Positions 18,056 to 27,974 are shown, numbered from the stretch's first letter. The stretch: DNA of 64,000 bases from Algimonas porphyrae (GCF_041429795.1 NZ_CP163424.1:1676001-1740000), one strand, 5' to 3'. Numbers and translations: made by a program. Notes: generated by a model not told the origin, from the sequence alone.

Positions 18056-18328
18056 ATGAAGATTTTTACGGACCACCCGGCGGATGTCGGCGAAACTTAC
18101 GCTCAGCATATGGGTGTCTCGATGAGTTTCGGCTTTCGTATGATCATTGCCGGGTTCGGATGCATTCTGCACGGGCTCTTTCCCTTCATCTGCACCCGGA
18201 CCGGGAGCCGCATGATCGAGCGGCTCAATCACGAAATGTGTACCCATCGCGATCGCCGCACGCGGCCTGACTGCCCCGGTACGGCGACGCGGGCTACTGA
18301 GACGGCCCCCACAGGCGAGACGGCCTGA
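18056..18328 (+). CDS. DUF6356 family small membrane protein
   Basis: It has 90 residues from the ATG at 18056; a GTG two codons earlier is less likely. It starts with FTDHPADVGETYAQHMGVSM, the conserved opening of DUF6356, followed by one or two hydrophobic helices (FGFRMIIAGFGCILHGLFPF) and the conserved TRTGSRMIERLNHEM. A low-complexity Thr/Arg tail follows and may be a local extension. The family is common in alphaproteobacteria and has no known function. It is divergent from the Lrp gene. Confidence 0.75.
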   Translation: MKIFTDHPADVGETYAQHMGVSMSFGFRMIIAGFGCILHGLFPFICTRTGSRMIERLNHEMCTHRDRRTRPDCPGTATRATETAPTGETA

Positions 18329-18345
18329 AACTCAGAATCCTGCGA

Positions 18346-19287
18346 TCAGTCGCGCCTCGTTATGCGTTGGCTGACGGCCCAGAGTAGGGCCACTGCAAGC
18401 ACCAGCGCGGACAGACGCGGACTTGTCATCGCCAGCACACCCAGCCCTGCCAGACCCAGAACCGTATAAGCCAGCAGTGCCAGCGGCACGGAGAGATCGC
18501 CCGTCGCGATTGCATTGCTGGTCCGGAAAGACCCCCCGCGCCGCCGGTCGCGCTGCACGCCGCGCAGCATGCGCCCGACATTATGGGCAAGAAACAGCAA
18601 TGTCGTCGACGCCGTCAGTGTCAGCATAACATCGGATGGCTGCCCCAGCAGCGCCGTGATCAGTAGCAGCGGGACAAGCAGAACGATCAGTTTCCAGATT
18701 TCCAGACCCTTGAGCAGCAGGGGCAGCTTGCCGGGCAGGCTCGGGCGCTCTTCCAGAATGTTCACAGGCTGCAGCGCGGCAGTCGTCGTGATCTCGGCGG
18801 CAGCGGGCGGTCTGATCGCATAGGCCGATTGCGCCGCTTCCCAGACGGCGAAATCCTGCGTGCTGTTGCCGGCATAGTCGAACCCGTCCGGAAAACGGTC
18901 TTCGAGGAAGGCGGCCTTGTTCTCCGATGTCATATTATAGGTCGGCGAGGTACCGAAGGAATCGGTGACAAAATCCAGCGTCTCGCCGAGGCGGCTGACG
19001 AGGGACTGTTCCGTGCCGGAGCAGAGATAGACGTCGCGCCCCTTCGCGACAGCCTGCCGGGCGAGATCGACAATCCTCGGTTCCAGCGGCAGGGCGTCGA
19101 CGGCAAGCCGCTCACCGATGCGCGCGACCATGCGCTGCTTCATCTGCGGTTTGGACCGCAGGCCGAGCCAGCCATACTGGACCGCGCGGTGTGGATCGCG
19201 CTTGATCGCTTCCAGGATCATTTCATGCGTCAGGTCGCTCTTGATCAGCGTGCCGTCGACATCAAGGATGAGAGGGCGAGCGCTCAT
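18346..19287 (-). CDS. HAD hydrolase fused to a truncated UbiA-like membrane domain
   Basis: It has 313 residues. Residues 1-170 are a HAD domain: LDVDGTLIKSDLTHE with the two catalytic Asp, LCSGTEQSLV as motif II and the FDYAGNSTQDFAVW motif IV region. Residues 195-313 resemble the start of UbiA prenyltransferases (LLKGLEIWKLIVLLVPLLL and later FRTSNAIATGDLSVPLALL), but the usual NDxxDxxxD motif is replaced by HNVGRMLRGVQRDRR. The domain ends after about four helices instead of nine. The normal HAD-UbiA fusion is about 470-490 residues, so prenyl transfer is unlikely. It overlaps the VUT gene by 4 bases. Confidence 0.75.
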   Translation of the reverse strand: MSARPLILDVDGTLIKSDLTHEMILEAIKRDPHRAVQYGWLGLRSKPQMKQRMVARIGERLAVDALPLEPRIVDLARQAVAKGRDVYLCSGTEQSLVSRLGETLDFVTDSFGTSPTYNMTSENKAAFLEDRFPDGFDYAGNSTQDFAVWEAAQSAYAIRPPAAAEITTTAALQPVNILEERPSLPGKLPLLLKGLEIWKLIVLLVPLLLITALLGQPSDVMLTLTASTTLLFLAHNVGRMLRGVQRDRRRGGSFRTSNAIATGDLSVPLALLAYTVLGLAGLGVLAMTSPRLSALVLAVALLWAVSQRITRRD

Positions 19288-19862
19288 TCGGCTATGCCCT
19301 CAGCGCGTGTCCGAGGCGGATCATTTTTCTCGATCGTGCGGCGGATCAGCCACCAGATGACCAGCGCGCCGACCATCTTCCCGATAATGCTCATGGTGAC
19401 GTTGGGCAGGGTGAACATGCCGTCCCGGATCGCTTCGGCCCCGAACAGGAAGACGGATGTGTCCACGGGCGCTGCGAGAGCGGAGGAAAGCAGGACCCGG
19501 CTCGACAGTTTCAGCTTGGTGAAGGTGAAGACCGCCCAGTCCACCAGCTCGGACACGGCAAAAGCGACACCGGATGCCAGGGCCAGCTCGCCGCCACTGG
19601 TCGCCCAGGTCAGTCCCAGCGCGACCGCCATGGCGATCAGTACCCAGTGACCGATCTCACGCTGCGCAAAGTCGCGCGCCACCAGGACAAGTCCCGTCAC
19701 GATTGTCACCGGATTGAACAGCCAGCCCAGCCCGGGCAGCGCCACCATCGGGGCCCAGGTGAAGCTCCAATTGATGAGCGGGATCAGCAGGACATAGACT
19801 GCCGTGACGATGACCGCCCGGGTTGGTGACGATACGAGTTCACGCTCTGCATAGGTCGACAT
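19284..19862 (-). CDS. VUT family transporter (YhhQ/queuosine-precursor type)
   Basis: It has 192 residues from the ATG at 19862 (MSTYAERELVSS), with a longer upstream frame rejected because it runs antisense into folA. Five or six membrane helices are visible. VUT landmarks are VARDFAQREIGHWVLI and ASGVAFAVSELVDWAVFTF, and the C-terminal helix is GKMVGALVIWWLIRR. YhhQ-type members import queuosine precursors; the substrate here is not shown by sequence. Its stop overlaps the start of the HAD gene. A fragment of a related gene lies at 16988-17134. Confidence 0.83.
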   Translation of the reverse strand: MSTYAERELVSSPTRAVIVTAVYVLLIPLINWSFTWAPMVALPGLGWLFNPVTIVTGLVLVARDFAQREIGHWVLIAMAVALGLTWATSGGELALASGVAFAVSELVDWAVFTFTKLKLSSRVLLSSALAAPVDTSVFLFGAEAIRDGMFTLPNVTMSIIGKMVGALVIWWLIRRTIEKNDPPRTRAEGIAE

Positions 19863-19907
19863 GGATGAGCCTATACGCGGTGACGTGCGGACTGTAACCC
19901 ATCCGAC

Positions 19908-20447
19908 ATGATTCCTTATCCACGGCTCATCCTGTCTGCCATCGTCGCCCGGTCCCGCAACCGTGTCATCGGGCGGGACGGCGATCTGCCCTGGCGGCTG
20001 GGATCCGATCTGAAACATTTCAAACGGATCACCATGGATAAGCCCTGCCTAATGGGTCGCAAGACATGGGAAAGCCTGCCCTTCCCACTACCCGGTCGTC
20101 CCAATCTGGTGCTCAGCCGGGACCGGAACTACCAGGCGGACGGGGCCGAACTTTTCGATGACATCAATGTGATGATTGCGCGCGGCGCCGAATTGGCGGG
20201 TGCTTTGGGCGGAGATGAGGTGATGATCATCGGCGGTGCGCAGCTCTATAAGGCGAGCCTGCCGCACATTCAGCGTATCTACGAAACCATTGTGGATGCG
20301 GACATTTCAGGTGACGCCGTCTTTCCAGCGCTGGACGAGCGGGACTGGACGATTCGTGATGCAAGAACCCATCCTGCCGGGCCGCGCGACGACCATGCTT
20401 TCACGACACGCGTGCTGGATCGCCGATTGGCTGGCAGATCGTCTTGA
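19908..20447 (+). CDS. folA: Dihydrofolate reductase
   Basis: It reduces dihydrofolate to tetrahydrofolate and so recycles the cofactor used by ThyA. It has 179 residues. The substrate Asp34 lies in RLGSDLKHFKRIT. Other landmarks are NRVIGRDGDLPW, the NADPH-binding MGRKTWESLP and RPNLVLSRD, and the second nucleotide segment EVMIIGGAQLYK. It is divergent from the VUT gene with 45 bases between starts. In related genomes it commonly follows thyA and precedes hflK; here only the hflK side is kept. Confidence 0.96.
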   Translation: MIPYPRLILSAIVARSRNRVIGRDGDLPWRLGSDLKHFKRITMDKPCLMGRKTWESLPFPLPGRPNLVLSRDRNYQADGAELFDDINVMIARGAELAGALGGDEVMIIGGAQLYKASLPHIQRIYETIVDADISGDAVFPALDERDWTIRDARTHPAGPRDDHAFTTRVLDRRLAGRSS

Positions 20448-20497
20448 AAGCGAGGGCAACTGTCTCCACATAGGCGCGGATTCGATTGGAGATTTAA

Positions 20498-21658
20498 ATG
20501 CCAGACAGTAATTCTCCCTGGGGCCCGAAAAAGGGTTCCGGTGACAAGGGCAACTCGCCCTGGGGTAGTGGAAATAAGGGGAACGGGAAAAAGCCCGGCC
20601 CGACAGCCTCAGGCGGAGGCGACCGTTCGCCCGAACTCGACAATGTGATCGAGGGCTTCAAGACCCGTGTCCGCTCCGGCGGTCCGCGTCGTCCCAACCG
20701 TGGCGGCGGCAATGGCGGCGGCGGACAGTTTCGCATCGGCCCGTTCGGACCTCTGGGTATTGCAGCCGTCGTCGGTGCGATGCTGCTGATCTCGACCTCC
20801 GTCTATACGGTGGACCAGACGGAGCGCGCCCTGGTGCTGCGCTTTGGCGATTATGTCCGCACGGAAGGGCCGGGCCTGAAATTCAAACTGCCGAGCCCGA
20901 TCGAAACGACTTACAAGCAGGAAACCGAAATCATCCGTAAGGATGCCATTGGCGGTAATGACCTGACGTCGCTGATGTTGACGGGTGACGAGAATATCGT
21001 TGACATCAACTTCACTGTCCTGTGGCGCATCAACGATCTGGCGGATTATTATTTCGAGGTCGACGATCCCGCCAAGGCCGTCATCGCTGTGGCCGAAAGT
21101 GCCATGCGCGAGATTGTGGGCAAGAATGATCTTGAAGGGATCATCACAACGGACCGCCTGGCGATCACGACGGCTGTTCGCGATTTGATGCAGCAGACAC
21201 TCAATGAATATAAGGCCGGTGTCCGCGTTGTCGAAGTGCAGCTGCAAAAGGCCGATGCGCCGGATCAGGGCGGTGTCGTCGATGCCTTCCGCGATGTTGT
21301 CGATGCCGCGCAGGAGCGTGAGACCACGATCAACCAGGCCGTTGCCAGCCAGAACACGATCGTTCCGGAAGCGCGCGGTGTCGCCTCGCAGATCCTGCAG
21401 GACGCCGAAGCCTATCGTGACCGCGTGATCGCCGAAGCTGAAGGTGAGGCCGAGCGCTTCAACCTGATCTATCAGGAATATCGCAGAGCCCCCGTGGTGA
21501 CGCGACAGCGTATGTATCTCGAGACGATCGAGGAGGTCTATGCGCCAGCTGAGAAGATCATTCTGGATAGCGAGGCCGGATCCGGGATCGTTCCCTATCT
21601 GCCGCTCGACCAGCTCGGCAATCGCAATACGCAACGTCCTTCAACTCCACCACGCTAA
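20498..21658 (+). CDS. hflK: FtsH protease modulator HflK
   Basis: It has 386 residues. The Gly/Pro/Lys-rich cytoplasmic N-terminus starts NSPWGPKKGSGDKGNSPWGS, then one membrane helix (IGPFGPLGIAAVVGAMLLIS, about 80-105), then the SPFH/prohibitin domain (VDQTERALVLRFGDYVRTEGPG) and a long helical tail. HflK with HflC forms the large periplasmic cage around FtsH. It lies 12 bases upstream of hflC. The gene itself is intact, although its partner is interrupted. Confidence 0.95.
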   Translation: MPDSNSPWGPKKGSGDKGNSPWGSGNKGNGKKPGPTASGGGDRSPELDNVIEGFKTRVRSGGPRRPNRGGGNGGGGQFRIGPFGPLGIAAVVGAMLLISTSVYTVDQTERALVLRFGDYVRTEGPGLKFKLPSPIETTYKQETEIIRKDAIGGNDLTSLMLTGDENIVDINFTVLWRINDLADYYFEVDDPAKAVIAVAESAMREIVGKNDLEGIITTDRLAITTAVRDLMQQTLNEYKAGVRVVEVQLQKADAPDQGGVVDAFRDVVDAAQERETTINQAVASQNTIVPEARGVASQILQDAEAYRDRVIAEAEGEAERFNLIYQEYRRAPVVTRQRMYLETIEEVYAPAEKIILDSEAGSGIVPYLPLDQLGNRNTQRPSTPPR

Positions 21659-21670
21659 GGGAGGTCAGTC

Positions 21671-22567
21671 ATGAATAATTCGCGCCTCGTCATGCTCGCC
21701 GTTCTCGGCGGCCTGATCATTCTCGCCATCTTCGCCTCGCTCTTTACCGTCGAGGAACATGAACAAGCGATCGTCTTCCAGTTCGGTGAAGCTCAGCGGG
21801 TCGAAAACCCCTGGGGCGAAGAAGCCAATGCCGGCCTCAAGATCAAAACGCCATTCATCGAAAACGTCGTCTATCTGTCACGCCGCAACCTCGAAGTTGA
21901 CCTGCGCCCGGTTGAACTGCTGGCGGCGGATCAGGAACGTCTCGTCGTCGACGCCTTCGTTCGCTACCGTATTGTCAATGCGATCCGTTTCTATGAAAAA
22001 CTGCGGAACGAACGCGGCGCTCAGGATCAGTTGCAGGCCATTTTCGACTCGACATTGCGGGACGTGCTGGGTCGCGTCGACACGCCGGAGATCATTTCCG
22101 GTCGACGCTCCGAACTGATGGCCGAGATTTAGGCCGTCGCCGACCGCGTGGCGGAAGCTGAAGATCTGGGCATCGACATTATCGATGTGCGGATCAAGCG
22201 CGCCGACCTGCCACAGGAAAACTATCAGCGTGTTTTCGACCGGATGGTGTCGCAACGGACACTGGAAGCCAATCTGATCCGCGCCGAAGGCGTCGAGCGC
22301 GCCCGCGAAATCAGCGCCACGGCTGAGAAGGAAGCCACTGTGATCCGCGCCAATGCGCAGAAACAGGCCGAGATCATTCGCGGTGAGGGCGATGGCCGCC
22401 GGAATGCGATCTATGCGGCAGCCTATGAGCAAGACCCGGAATTCTTCGCCTTCTACCGGTCAATGGAGGCCTATAAGAGAGGGCTGGGGAATGGTACGAC
22501 CTATGTTCTGTCACCGGACTCCGATTTCCTCGCCTATCTGGATGATCAGGCGGGCGGTCGACGCTAG
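21671..22567 (+). pseudogene. hflC: HflC, interrupted by an in-frame amber codon
   Basis: One continuous frame encodes a full HflC of about 298 codons except for a TAG at 22130-22132 (codon 154). Before it: the membrane helix LVMLAVLGGLIILAIFASLF and the SPFH domain with VEEHEQAIVFQFGEAQRV, up to SGRRSELMAEI. After it: AVADRVAEAEDLGIDIIDVR, IKRADLPQENYQRVF, then the helical tail. The stop stands where relatives usually have Gln, so CAG to TAG is the simplest change. A GTG at 22148 could restart a 139-residue C-terminal part. A sequencing error, a pseudogene, readthrough or a split protein all fit. Confidence 0.85.
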
Positions 22568-22588
22568 CGCGTCTGCCGGACTTACACG

Positions 22589-22795
22589 ATGAGTTGGGTA
22601 ACGATCCTTCTGCTTGTCTTCGGCGGTGCTTTGGCCGTCGAAGGTCTCGGCTGGGCCGTCGCTCCTGACGGCATGCGCAATGCCTATGACGAAATGCTGC
22701 GCATGCTCGATCCGCAACGCCTGTCGATGATCGGGCTCATCTGTTTCACACTGGGTATTCTAATGATTGTTGCCGGAATCCGGATGGCTGCCTGA
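22589..22795 (+). CDS. DUF2065 family small membrane protein (YjeT-like)
   Basis: It has 68 residues with two hydrophobic helices (WVTILLLVFGGALAVEGLGW and LSMIGLICFTLGILMIVAGI) joined by a short amphipathic segment that contains the DPQRL motif. DUF2065 proteins are commonly encoded next to hflC, as here, and are thought to act with the HflKC-FtsH system, although no biochemical role is established. It lies 21 bases after hflC on the same strand and likely belongs to the same operon. Confidence 0.88.
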   Translation: MSWVTILLLVFGGALAVEGLGWAVAPDGMRNAYDEMLRMLDPQRLSMIGLICFTLGILMIVAGIRMAA

Positions 22796-22865
22796 CGGTT
22801 TCGTCATGCAAAGGAACGCAGCCGAGTTCTTGGCAAATCGGTGCGTATGCCTCACACTCCCTTTC

Positions 22866-24269
22866 ATGTTTCGTACTGTCTGTCTGGGCTTGGCCCTGTC
22901 CCTGTCTTCTCTGGCTCTGGCCGAGGCGCGTCCCGCACCGGATGGGTTTGTCGAGCTGACCAAGCGCCTATCGCCATCCGTGGTCAATATTTCCACCGCG
23001 CAGACTGTTGATTTCGATAGCGAAACGGTCCCGGCCTTTCCGGAAGGATCGCCGCTCGAGCGCTTCAACGATTTTTTCGGCAATCGCCGCGGTCGTGACG
23101 GGCGCGTTGCACGTTCGCTTGGCTCCGGTTTTCTGATCGATGATGCGGGTCACATCGTGACCAATAATCATGTCATTGACGGGGCCGATCTGATCGAAGT
23201 GAACTTCCCTGACGGCGACACATACGAAGCTAGTCTCGTTGGGCGCGACCCGGCGACTGATCTGGCCGTTCTGAAGATTTCGCCGCGCGAACCGATCCCG
23301 CATGTCGCCTTTGGCGATTCTGACGCGGCGGAAGTCGGCGAATGGGTGATCGCGATCGGCAATCCGTTCGGCTATTCCGGCTCGGTCGCAGCAGGTATTA
23401 TTTCGGCACGCAACCGCAACATCCAGATGGGATCCTATGATGATTTCATCCAGACGGATGTGGCGATCAATCAGGGCAATAGTGGCGGCCCGCTCTTCAA
23501 TATGGACGGTGACGTAATCGGCGTGAACACGGCGATCATTTCGCCCAGCGGCGGCTCCGTCGGCATTTCCTTTTCCATTCCGGCCGATCTGGCGCAAAGT
23601 GTCGTCAAGCAACTGATCGACTTCGGTGAGACGCGGCGCGGCTATATGGGTCTGCGATCACAGGCGGTGACGCCAGCACTGGCCCGCTCCTACCGTCTGG
23701 ACGAACCTAAGGGCGCGATCATCCGCTCTGTTGTCGATGGCGGACCAGCAGATGAGGCTGGGCTGAGGACAGGCGATCTGATCACCCGGATCGGTGACCG
23801 GGAGATCACGGATATCCGCATCCTCTACCGCGCCGTTGCCGAGGCCGAAATCGATACCGAGGTCGAGGTCGAATATATCCGGCGCAGACGCACAGCCACG
23901 ACCCGTGTGCGGATCGAGCAGCTGGCAGAAGATCTGAGCGATGAGGAACGACTTGAACTGGACGTCGAACAGGGGGCTGGCGAAGTTACGGTGGGCGGCC
24001 TGTCGGTCGAAGCGCTGACCCGCGACGTTCGGCGCACCAATCGCCTGCATGCCGACACTAAGGGTGTTCGCGTCGTGAGTGTGGCGCGCAACAGCCAGGC
24101 ATCCGGTAAGATACTGACAGGTGACATCATTGAGGAAGTCGCCTTCGAAGCCGTGACCTCGCCGCGGGAATTTCAAGTCGCGATGGAAGCGGCCCTGAAC
24201 GAAGAAGAAACGGTGACCCTGCTGATCAACCGGGGTGGCAACTATATCTTCTACGCCATCGACAGCTAG
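22866..24269 (+). CDS. degP: Periplasmic serine protease DegP/HtrA
   Basis: It degrades or refolds damaged envelope proteins. It has 467 residues from the ATG at 22866, which gives a clean signal peptide (MFRTVCLGLALSLSSLALAEA); upstream in-frame starts add an unlikely N-terminus. The catalytic triad is His102 (VTNNHVIDG), Asp132 (DPATDLAVLK) and Ser206 (INQGNSGGPLF). Two PDZ domains follow, the first around 265-360 (GYMGLRSQAVTPALARSYRL, GPADEAGLRTGDLITRIGD) and the second to the end (ASGKILTGDIIEEV). It is downstream of hflKC-DUF2065, a common alphaproteobacterial order. Confidence 0.94.
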   Translation: MFRTVCLGLALSLSSLALAEARPAPDGFVELTKRLSPSVVNISTAQTVDFDSETVPAFPEGSPLERFNDFFGNRRGRDGRVARSLGSGFLIDDAGHIVTNNHVIDGADLIEVNFPDGDTYEASLVGRDPATDLAVLKISPREPIPHVAFGDSDAAEVGEWVIAIGNPFGYSGSVAAGIISARNRNIQMGSYDDFIQTDVAINQGNSGGPLFNMDGDVIGVNTAIISPSGGSVGISFSIPADLAQSVVKQLIDFGETRRGYMGLRSQAVTPALARSYRLDEPKGAIIRSVVDGGPADEAGLRTGDLITRIGDREITDIRILYRAVAEAEIDTEVEVEYIRRRRTATTRVRIEQLAEDLSDEERLELDVEQGAGEVTVGGLSVEALTRDVRRTNRLHADTKGVRVVSVARNSQASGKILTGDIIEEVAFEAVTSPREFQVAMEAALNEEETVTLLINRGGNYIFYAIDS

Positions 24270-24278
24270 GGGCGACGA

Positions 24279-25151
24279 TCAGTCATCGACGATTTCGGCG
24301 TCTGAATATCCTTGGAAATACAGGGCTGTGCGAAGGTCTGTGCAGGTGATCGCACTGTGCGCGGCGGCTGCGACGGCGGGCTTGGCATAATAGGCCAGAC
24401 CCAATCCGGCGATGTCGATCATGGCCAGATCATTGGCCCCGTCTCCGATCGCCAGAGCCCGTTCAGGCTGACCTTCACAGGCGGCGAGCAGCGCGTCGCG
24501 TTTGGCCTCCCGCCCCAGAATTGGGTAACCGACCCGGCCTGTCAGCTTTCCGTCCGCTTCGATCAGCCTGTTCGCCTGATGGGCGGCGAAACCGCAGGAA
24601 TTGGCGACGCGCTGCGTAAAAAAAGTAAACCCGCCCGACACGATCAGTGTGTTCGCCCCATGGCGAGACATGGTTCTGGCCAGCGCGCGGGCACCCGGAT
24701 TAAGGCGTATCCGTTCGTCGAAACAGTGCTGCAAGACGGAGACAGGCAGGTCTTTCAGCAAGGCTACGCGGTCTTCGAGTGCGCCTTCGAAGTCGATCTC
24801 GCCGCGCATGGCCCGTTCCGTGATCTCGGAGACATGGCCCTTGACCCCGGCAAAGTCAGCCAGCTCATCGATACATTCCTGACCGATCAGTGTGCTGTCC
24901 ATGTCGCACACCAGAAGCTGGCGGCGGCGATCACCGGCCGGTTGTACGCAGACATCCCCGGTGAGCCGGGCCGATGCGAGGATGGCGCGCGCATCGGCGC
25001 TGTCATGGGCCGTTGTCGATCCTTCGATGGCGCGCCCGGGGGACAGGGTCATGATGTCGGTCAGGCCCAAAACGCGAGCCCCTTCGGCCAGTGTGTCACC
25101 GCTTTCACGTGGCAGGACAAGCGTGGCGATCTGGTCTAGAGACGCGGACAT
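24279..25151 (-). CDS. serB: Phosphoserine phosphatase
   Basis: This is the last step of serine biosynthesis. It has 290 residues from the ATG at 25151. An N-terminal regulatory-like region covers about 1-75. The HAD catalytic loop is LLVCDMDSTLIGQECIDE with Asp83 and Asp85. Then come the RVALLKDLP segment, VSGGFTFFTQRVA (motif II Ser), the Lys of LGREAKRDALL and the metal-binding IGDGANDLAMIDIAGLGLAY. The start codon shares two bases with the miaA start codon on the other strand. Confidence 0.95.
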   Translation of the reverse strand: MSASLDQIATLVLPRESGDTLAEGARVLGLTDIMTLSPGRAIEGSTTAHDSADARAILASARLTGDVCVQPAGDRRRQLLVCDMDSTLIGQECIDELADFAGVKGHVSEITERAMRGEIDFEGALEDRVALLKDLPVSVLQHCFDERIRLNPGARALARTMSRHGANTLIVSGGFTFFTQRVANSCGFAAHQANRLIEADGKLTGRVGYPILGREAKRDALLAACEGQPERALAIGDGANDLAMIDIAGLGLAYYAKPAVAAAAHSAITCTDLRTALYFQGYSDAEIVDD

Positions 25152-26073
25152 GAGTGTGCTCGACAATGTGCTGGATGAAATGCGACCAGTCATCTGTATC
25201 GCAGGCCCGACCGCAAGCGGCAAGTCGCGCTTTTCGGTCGATCTGGCACAGCGCGTCGATGGCGAAATCGTCAATGCTGACGCCTTGCAGGTCTATGCCG
25301 ATCTGCAGATCCTGTCGGCCCGCCCGCTGCTCTCCGACATGGGCGGCGTTCCTCACCATCTGTTCGGCCATGTGCCCGCAGACACGGCCTATTCGACAGG
25401 TGAATGGCTGCGGGACGCGGTTCCGGTTATTCTGGACATCATGGGGCGCAACCGAACTCCGATCCTCGTCGGCGGGACTGGCTTGTATTTCAAGGCGTTG
25501 CTTCAGGGTCTTGCGGATGTTCCGGCGATCAGCGACCCCGTTCGTCAGGCCGTGCGGAGTTTGAACCTGGAGGCCGTGCAGATGGAAGCGACCGCCGTCG
25601 ATCCGTTGGCGACAGCCCGTATTCTGGGTGAGGACCCGCAGCGTCTGGGCCGAATTGTCGAAGTTTTCCGCGAAACGGGCCGCCCGCTATCGTCCTGGCG
25701 GGCGCAGACCCGTCCGGTCATCCCGTCGCGCCACGCCAGTCCGGCGATCATTCTGCCAGATCGCGAAACACTTTATGATCGGATTAATGCGCGCTTCGAC
25801 GCTATGCTGTCCTCCGGGGCACTAGATGAGGCGACCAGCGTGCAGGCAAAGCAGATAGACCGTTCCGCACCCATGTTAAAGGCCATCGGCCTGTCGCATT
25901 TACTGCGCTATCTGGACGGCGAGTTGTCGCTGGAGGAGGCGATCGCACTGGCTAAGCGCGATAGTCGCCGTCTAGCCAAGCGGCAGATGACGTGGTTTCG
26001 CAATCAGACGCCGGACTGGACCGTTCTGCGAACGGAACAGGATCAGGCGCGGTTTTCGGACAGTTTTGCATGA
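25150..26073 (+). CDS. miaA: tRNA dimethylallyltransferase MiaA
   Basis: It adds the dimethylallyl group to A37 of tRNAs that read UNN codons. It has 307 residues from the ATG at 25150, or 297 from an ATG at 25180. The P-loop GPTASGKS is at 19-26. Then come VNADALQVYADLQILSARP, TPILVGGTGLYFKALLQGLA and the C-terminal KRQMTWFRNQ. The longer frame extending upstream is antisense to serB and has no family features. The stop overlaps the next start (ATGA). serB and miaA are divergent from the same CATG. Confidence 0.95.
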   Translation: MSVLDNVLDEMRPVICIAGPTASGKSRFSVDLAQRVDGEIVNADALQVYADLQILSARPLLSDMGGVPHHLFGHVPADTAYSTGEWLRDAVPVILDIMGRNRTPILVGGTGLYFKALLQGLADVPAISDPVRQAVRSLNLEAVQMEATAVDPLATARILGEDPQRLGRIVEVFRETGRPLSSWRAQTRPVIPSRHASPAIILPDRETLYDRINARFDAMLSSGALDEATSVQAKQIDRSAPMLKAIGLSHLLRYLDGELSLEEAIALAKRDSRRLAKRQMTWFRNQTPDWTVLRTEQDQARFSDSFA

Positions 26074-26753
26074 CTGACGCACCACAGCCTGCACGCCAGA
26101 GCTTTCGCTGGTGGATGGTGATCCTCGGCATCGGCCTTGTCGCGATCGTCGTCCTGATCCTGTCACTGAATGATGTCCAGTCGGCGCTCGCCTGGCTGGA
26201 AGGGCAGGGGCGCAAGCCCTGGGCGCCGATCGTGGCGATCGGTCTGTTCGTGATCGGCTCCTATGTGCTGGTCCCGCAATGGGTTCTGATCGGGGCGGCG
26301 ATGACGACTTTCGGTTTTTTCGGCGGTATCTGGGTCTCTTGGATCGGCAGTATGCTCGCCGTGATCGTCCATCTCGGTCTGGCGCGGCCGTTGGGCGGGC
26401 GCATCCGCGCGCGCTATACAGGATCGGGACTCCGGCGGCTGATGGCGATGTTTCGCGACAATAGCCTGAAATCCGGTTTTATCGTGCGGCTGATCCCGTC
26501 AGGTCCGGCGCTGCTCGTCAATAGTGCGGCAGGGCTGGCGGGCGTAAAACCCATACGCTTTCTGATCGGCACGAGTGTGGGGATCATCCCGAAGATTCTG
26601 CTGACCGGATTTGTCGCGCAAGGGGCCATCTCTCTGGCCGATGGGGAACGGATTGCGCTCTGGATTACGCTCGGCGCGGCCTTCGCTGTCGTGCAGTTTC
26701 TGCTGATCCGGTACCTCAAGCGGACGCGAAATGTCACTGAAAGTGAGAAATAG
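26070..26753 (+). CDS. TVP38/TMEM64 (VTT domain) membrane protein
   Basis: It has 227 residues from the ATG at 26070 that overlaps the miaA stop. The first helix is WWMVILGIGLVAIVVLILSL. The VTT/DedA-like core follows: VPQWVLIGAAMTTFGFFGGI (a variant of the family's FxxE/P-G motif), RYTGSGLRRLMAMFRDNSLK and SGFIVRLIPSGPALLVNSAAG, LAGVKPIRFLIGTSVGIIPK. VTT proteins are linked to lipid scrambling or phosphate-lipid recycling. A second VTT-type protein of the DedA branch lies at 39185-39721. Confidence 0.85.
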   Translation: MTDAPQPARQSFRWWMVILGIGLVAIVVLILSLNDVQSALAWLEGQGRKPWAPIVAIGLFVIGSYVLVPQWVLIGAAMTTFGFFGGIWVSWIGSMLAVIVHLGLARPLGGRIRARYTGSGLRRLMAMFRDNSLKSGFIVRLIPSGPALLVNSAAGLAGVKPIRFLIGTSVGIIPKILLTGFVAQGAISLADGERIALWITLGAAFAVVQFLLIRYLKRTRNVTESEK

Positions 26754-26909
26754 CAGCGATTCAAGCCGTTTGCCGGACGAATTGCTTGCATTTGGGACCT
26801 TCGATTTCCATTAGCTTGCCCAGATGGGAAGGCCCGACGGATTCGCCGCAGCTTGATCACGCTCCCCCACGGGATAACCGTTGGTCGGCTTCCTGACACA
26901 GAGCACTAA

Positions 26910-27974
<1,065 letters not shown>

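Noticed and set aside
24892-25149. N-terminal extension of miaA
   Set aside because: The extra 86 codons are antisense to serB and show no MiaA-like sequence; the P-loop follows normally from the ATG at 25150.
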